Assembly (NCBI RefSeq): GCF_029892685.1
Contig: NZ_JARXVD010000008.1
Location: 153,593 to 217,592 of the forward strand
Direction of reading: 5' to 3'
DNA: 64,000 nucleotides
Source: Mycobacterium sp. OTB74
GTDB taxonomy: Bacteria > Actinomycetota > Actinomycetes > Mycobacteriales > Mycobacteriaceae
Positions 60,267 to 64,000 of the stretch are shown here, in pieces (within the stretch, counting starts at the first letter, position 1; each line of letters opens with the position of its first letter). The position numbers and the translations under genes are program-made. The notes beneath the pieces were generated by a model. The model saw only the letters and a list, made by a program, of their open reading frames with translations, was not told the origin of the DNA and searched no databases.

Positions 60267-63200
60267 CTACGACCCGGTGGACGCCAGCTCCTGACCGCGC
60301 ATGCGCTGAGAGATCACCTGGGTGATGCCGTCGCCCTGCATGGTGACGCCGTACAACGCGTCGGCGACTTCCATGGTCGGCTTCTGGTGGGTGACGACGA
60401 TCAACTGTGACTTTTCCCGCAGTTGCTCGAACAGGCTGATCAGCCGGCGCAGGTTCACGTCGTCCAGCGCGGCCTCGACCTCGTCCATGACGTAGAACGG
60501 CGACGGACGGGCCCGGAAGATGGCAACCAGCATGGCGACAGCGGTCAGCGACTTCTCGCCGCCGGACAGCAGCGACAGCCGCTTGACCTTCTTGCCCGGC
60601 GGCCGGGCCTCCACCTCGATACCGGTGGTCAGCATGTCGCCCGGGTTGGTCAGCAAAAGCCGCCCCTCGCCGCCCGGGAACAGCGTGGCGAACACCTGGG
60701 TGAATTCGCGTTCGACGTCCTCGTAGGCCTCGGCGAACACCTGCAGGATCCGGTCGTCGACGTCGGCTATGACATCCATCAGGTCCTTACGGGCGGCCTT
60801 GACGTCCTCAAGCTGCGTAGACAGGAAGTTGTAGCGCTCCTCCAGAGCGGCGAACTCCTCCAGTGCCAGTGGGTTGACCCGGCCGAGTTCAGTCAGCTCC
60901 TTTTCCGCCTTTTTGGCCCGGCGTTCCTGGGTCGGCCGGTCGAATGGCATCGGCGCGGGTGCGGTGACCTGCTCGCCGCGCTCCTTGGCCTGCTCGTACT
61001 CGGCGATCTCCAATTCGGTTGGCGGCAAAGGAACTTCAGGTCCGTACTCGGCAACCAGGTCGGCCACCGCCATACCGAACTGCTCCAGGACCTGTTGTTC
61101 GAGTTGTTCGATGCGCAGTGCCGCTTGGGCTTTGGCGACCTCGTCACGGTGCAGCGCCTCGGTCAGCGCGCCCGCCCGGGCGCTCAGTTCGGCCACCTCG
61201 GTTCGCGCACGCGTCAGCCCTTCCGAGCGCTGCGCCCGTTCGGTGGCCAGTGCATCGCGGCTTCGTGCCGCCACAGCGACTGTGGCAGTGAGCTTTTCGA
61301 GAACCAGCCGACCCGAATCGGCCACCGCCGCGGCCACCTTGGCCGCGTGCTCGCGCGCCTCACGGGCACGCGCCGCACGGAGCCGGGCTTCGCGCTCGAT
61401 CGCTGCCGCGCGGCGCAGCGAATCCGCGCGCCCGCGAACGGCATTCGCGCGCTCCTCGGCGGTGCGCACCGCCAGCCTGGCCTCGACCTCGACGGCGCGG
61501 GCTTCCTCGGCCGCCGCCGAGGTCTCATGCCGGTCCACTGGTTCGACGTCGAACATGGGCTCTTGCTGCGCGTTGTGGAAGCGATCTTCCAATTCGGCCA
61601 ATTCAGCCAGGGTCCGGGTCCTGCTGGCTTCCAGTTCGTCGCGCTGGCGAATCAGCCGTTGCCATTCACTGTCGGCCATCCGGGAGTCCTGGCCCAGCCG
61701 GCCGAGCTGCTCGTACACCGATGAAATGGCGGCGTCGGACTCGTTCAGGGCGGCCAGCGCCTGTTCAGCAGCGTCCTTGCGGTCCGCCTGCTCATCGAGC
61801 GCACCGGACAGCGCCGCACCCAATTCGTGGGTCTGCCGTTCCACTTCCGCCAACGCAGCACGCGCCTTGTCGATTTCGGAGGTGATCTCCAAAGCGCTTG
61901 GCCTGCGGTCAGATCCGCCGCTCACCCAGCCCGCGCCGACCAGATCTCCGTCCGCTGTGACCGCCCGGAGCTCGGGCCGGGTGGCCACCAAGTCCAGCGC
62001 AGCGGGCAGATCACCGACGACGGCGACCCGGCCCAGCATTGCGGTGATGGCGTTTTTCAACCGAGCCGGTACCTCGACCAGCTCCAGTGCCCATCGCGCA
62101 CCGGACGGCAAATCCGTACGCGGCGACGCGGTTTCGCCGGGCCAGTCGCCCAGCACGATGGCCGCCCGCCCACCGTCGCCGCGCTTGAGGGCATCCACCG
62201 CGGCACGCGCTGAGTCGAAGCTGTCGGCAGCCAGCGCATCCGCGGCCCCGCCGAGGACCGCGGCGATCGCGACCTCATGACCGGTCCGTACCCGCAGTAG
62301 CTCGGCCACCGAGCCGAAAAGCCCTGAGCCGTCATGGTTTTGCTGCAGCCATGCCGAGCCGTCCTTGAGATCCAGACTCACTGACAGTGCGTCGATGCGG
62401 GCGTGCAGCGAGGCCACCTGTTTCTCGGCGGCACGCTCGGCGGCCTGCAATTCAGCGACTCGCTCATCAGCCACCCGCAACGCGCCGATGGTGCGGTCAT
62501 GGTGCTCGTCCAGGCTCACTTCGCCGGCATCGAGTTCGCTCACCCGGCCCTGCACGGTCTCGAATTCAGCTTGCGACTGCTGCACCCGGGCAGCGGCCTC
62601 CTCGATACTGCCGGTCAGCCGCGCCACACCTTCATCGGTGGACTCGATGCGAGTGCGCATGGTGTCCACCTGACCGGACAGCCGGGCCAGGCCTTCGCGG
62701 CGGTCGGCCTCGGCGCGCGCGGCGGCGATCTGTGCTCGTTCGGCGTCGGCGGCTGCCCGTTCGCATTCGGCCAGGGCCGCCCGCGCGGCTTCCAGCCGAC
62801 TCCGCGATTCGGCAAGCTCAGCGAGCAACTGTTCCTCGTGCTCAGCGACTGCCTCGGCCTCGGCCTCGAGCTCCTCGGGATCGCGGCCGGTGGAAACTTC
62901 CGGTTCGGTATCCAACAGCTGGGTGCGCTCTGCGGCGATCCGAACAGTGGCACTGACCCGTTCGGCCAGGGCGGACAACCGAAACCAGGTCTGCTGGGCG
63001 GCCTCGGCGCGGCCGGCCAGGCCGGATACCGCAGCTTCGTGTCCGGCCAGCTCAGCGCTGGCGGCCTCCAGTCGGGTGCTGACCTCGTCGTACTCGCGGC
63101 GCAGCACGATCTCGGTGGAGTTGGTGTCGTCGAACTCGGCTTGGCGGGTGACCAGGTCGTCGGCGGCCAACCGTAGCCGCGCGTCACGAAGGTCGGCCTG

Positions 63201-63854
63201 AATGGTCTGGGCGCGACGGGCCATCTCGGCCTGGCGACCCAGCGGCTTGAGCTGACGACGCAGCTCGGTGGTCAGGTCCGTCAGGCGGGCCAGGTTGGCC
63301 TGCATCGCATCGAGCTTGCGGACCGCTTTTTCCTTGCGCTTTCGGTGCTTGAGCACCCCAGCGGCTTCCTCGATGAAGGCCCGGCGGTCCTCGGGACGCG
63401 ATTCGAGGATTTCCGAGAGCTTGCCCTGGCCGACGATGACATGCATCTCACGGCCGATGCCGGAGTCACTCAGCAATTCCTGCACATCCATCAAACGGCA
63501 ACTGCTGCCGTTGATTTCGTACTCGCTGGCCCCGTCGCGGAACACCCGGCGGGTGATCGACACCTCGGAGTATTCGATCGGTAGCGCGTTGTCGGAGTTG
63601 TCGATGGTCAAGGTGACCTCGGCGCGACCAAGCGGCGCTCGGGACGAGGTGCCGGCGAAGATGACGTCTTCCATCTTGCCGCCGCGCAGCGTCTTGGCGC
63701 CCTGTTCACCCATCACCCAAGTCAGTGCGTCGACGACATTTGATTTGCCCGAACCATTCGGACCCACCACACAGGTGATGCCCGGTTCGAAACGAAGAGT
63801 CGTCGGCGAAGCGAAGGACTTGAAGCCCTTCAGCGTCAGACTCTTCAGATGCAT
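60267..63854 (-). CDS. smc: Chromosome segregation protein SMC
   Basis: An 1195-residue SMC ATPase, full length. Walker [21 protein letters not shown] (about residues 32-51), two long coiled coils around a hinge (about 500-680), and at the C-terminus the ABC signature [20 protein letters not shown] and Walker [19 protein letters not shown]. With ScpA/ScpB it compacts and aligns chromosome arms. It begins [20 protein letters not shown]. The acylphosphatase gene expected upstream is replaced at the window edge by an insertion sequence. Confidence 0.97.
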   Translation of the reverse strand: MHLKSLTLKGFKSFASPTTLRFEPGITCVVGPNGSGKSNVVDALTWVMGEQGAKTLRGGKMEDVIFAGTSSRAPLGRAEVTLTIDNSDNALPIEYSEVSITRRVFRDGASEYEINGSSCRLMDVQELLSDSGIGREMHVIVGQGKLSEILESRPEDRRAFIEEAAGVLKHRKRKEKAVRKLDAMQANLARLTDLTTELRRQLKPLGRQAEMARRAQTIQADLRDARLRLAADDLVTRQAEFDDTNSTEIVLRREYDEVSTRLEAASAELAGHEAAVSGLAGRAEAAQQTWFRLSALAERVSATVRIAAERTQLLDTEPEVSTGRDPEELEAEAEAVAEHEEQLLAELAESRSRLEAARAALAECERAAADAERAQIAAARAEADRREGLARLSGQVDTMRTRIESTDEGVARLTGSIEEAAARVQQSQAEFETVQGRVSELDAGEVSLDEHHDRTIGALRVADERVAELQAAERAAEKQVASLHARIDALSVSLDLKDGSAWLQQNHDGSGLFGSVAELLRVRTGHEVAIAAVLGGAADALAADSFDSARAAVDALKRGDGGRAAIVLGDWPGETASPRTDLPSGARWALELVEVPARLKNAITAMLGRVAVVGDLPAALDLVATRPELRAVTADGDLVGAGWVSGGSDRRPSALEITSEIDKARAALAEVERQTHELGAALSGALDEQADRKDAAEQALAALNESDAAISSVYEQLGRLGQDSRMADSEWQRLIRQRDELEASRTRTLAELAELEDRFHNAQQEPMFDVEPVDRHETSAAAEEARAVEVEARLAVRTAEERANAVRGRADSLRRAAAIEREARLRAARAREAREHAAKVAAAVADSGRLVLEKLTATVAVAARSRDALATERAQRSEGLTRARTEVAELSARAGALTEALHRDEVAKAQAALRIEQLEQQVLEQFGMAVADLVAEYGPEVPLPPTELEIAEYEQAKERGEQVTAPAPMPFDRPTQERRAKKAEKELTELGRVNPLALEEFAALEERYNFLSTQLEDVKAARKDLMDVIADVDDRILQVFAEAYEDVEREFTQVFATLFPGGEGRLLLTNPGDMLTTGIEVEARPPGKKVKRLSLLSGGEKSLTAVAMLVAIFRARPSPFYVMDEVEAALDDVNLRRLISLFEQLREKSQLIVVTHQKPTMEVADALYGVTMQGDGITQVISQRMRGQELASTGS

Positions 63855-63922
63855 GGGGTCAAACCCTACCGCCGAAGAAGGCCAATTTCGTGCAGCCTAG
63901 GGCCTCTAGCTGTACTCGGCGG

Positions 63923-64000
63923 TCAGGTTGGTGACAGTCGGCTGATCGGAGGTTGGTCTCCGATGGCTGAGTGGCGGCGTTGATTGTTGTAGTACTCGAG
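63923..64000 (-). mobile_element. 3' end of an IS481-family transposase, cut by the window edge
   Basis: The minus strand reads LEYYNNQRRHSAIGDQPPIS then RLSPT-stop, the C-terminal signature of IS481-type transposases (the YN...RRHSAIG block follows the catalytic Glu). A common family ending, VTNLTAEYS, is present just downstream in another frame, so a one-base deletion near 63930 may have shortened the protein. The element end should lie near 63895-63905, about 50 bp upstream of smc. Confidence 0.8.

Noticed and set aside
60423..62280. Long plus-strand frames opposite smc
   Set aside because: Shadows of the smc coiled-coil regions; Ser/Ala/Arg-rich without domains.

Overview
The window is high-GC actinobacterial DNA, almost certainly from a rapidly growing Mycobacterium (Mycolicibacterium). 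Its right third has the conserved mycobacterial order smc-ftsY-amt-glnB-glnD-ffh-amidohydrolase-dacB2-NTF2 protein-rpsP-khpA-rimM-trmD-lppW-rplS-lepB-rnhB-DUF2469. This matches, from memory, the M. tuberculosis Rv2922c to Rv2901c segment. The next expected core genes, yraN and comM (Rv2898c, Rv2897c), appear only at 13.3-14.7 kb, so about 29 kb of accessory DNA lies between DUF2469 and yraN. comM is broken, and everything to its left is a second accessory region.

1-13.3 kb: variable island. An ISNCY/IS1182-like insertion sequence runs off the left edge. It is followed by an orphan 3Fe-4S ferredoxin, a GAF-LuxR regulator, remnants of a cytochrome oxidase subunit III/IV pair and a truncated IS110 transposase. 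At 5.3-12.9 kb lies a compact divergent gene set that looks like an undescribed defence system. On the plus strand are a MerR-HTH/superfamily 2 helicase fusion and a small Cys/His-rich protein. On the minus strand are three translationally coupled genes: a winged-helix-like protein, a PD-(D/E)XK nuclease-like protein, and a PD-(D/E)XK/NB-ARC(STAND)/TPR protein resembling Avs-type immune NTPases. The island border lies inside comM, a gene that is also the insertion target of AbaR-type elements in Acinetobacter.

14.7-43.2 kb: small exported and hypothetical genes, then a large catabolic cluster of steroid type. It encodes KshA, KstD, a second KstD-like flavoprotein, HsaA-, HsaC- and HsaD-like ring-opening enzymes, a Baeyer-Villiger monooxygenase, a 2Fe-2S ferredoxin, many short-chain dehydrogenases (one of the mycofactocin-coupled type), an F420-type oxidoreductase, a CoA-transferase, a TesB thioesterase and a ThDP enzyme. 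Regulators of the IclR, tandem-TetR and PadR families accompany it. The gene set resembles a second (androgen/C19-type) steroid pathway, but the substrate is inferred.

43.3-63.9 kb: the housekeeping block (ribosome biogenesis, protein export, nitrogen sensing with a GlnR box before amt, chromosome condensation). It contains a decayed esxBA-like pair between ffh and glnD, and the 3' end of an IS481 transposase at the right edge.
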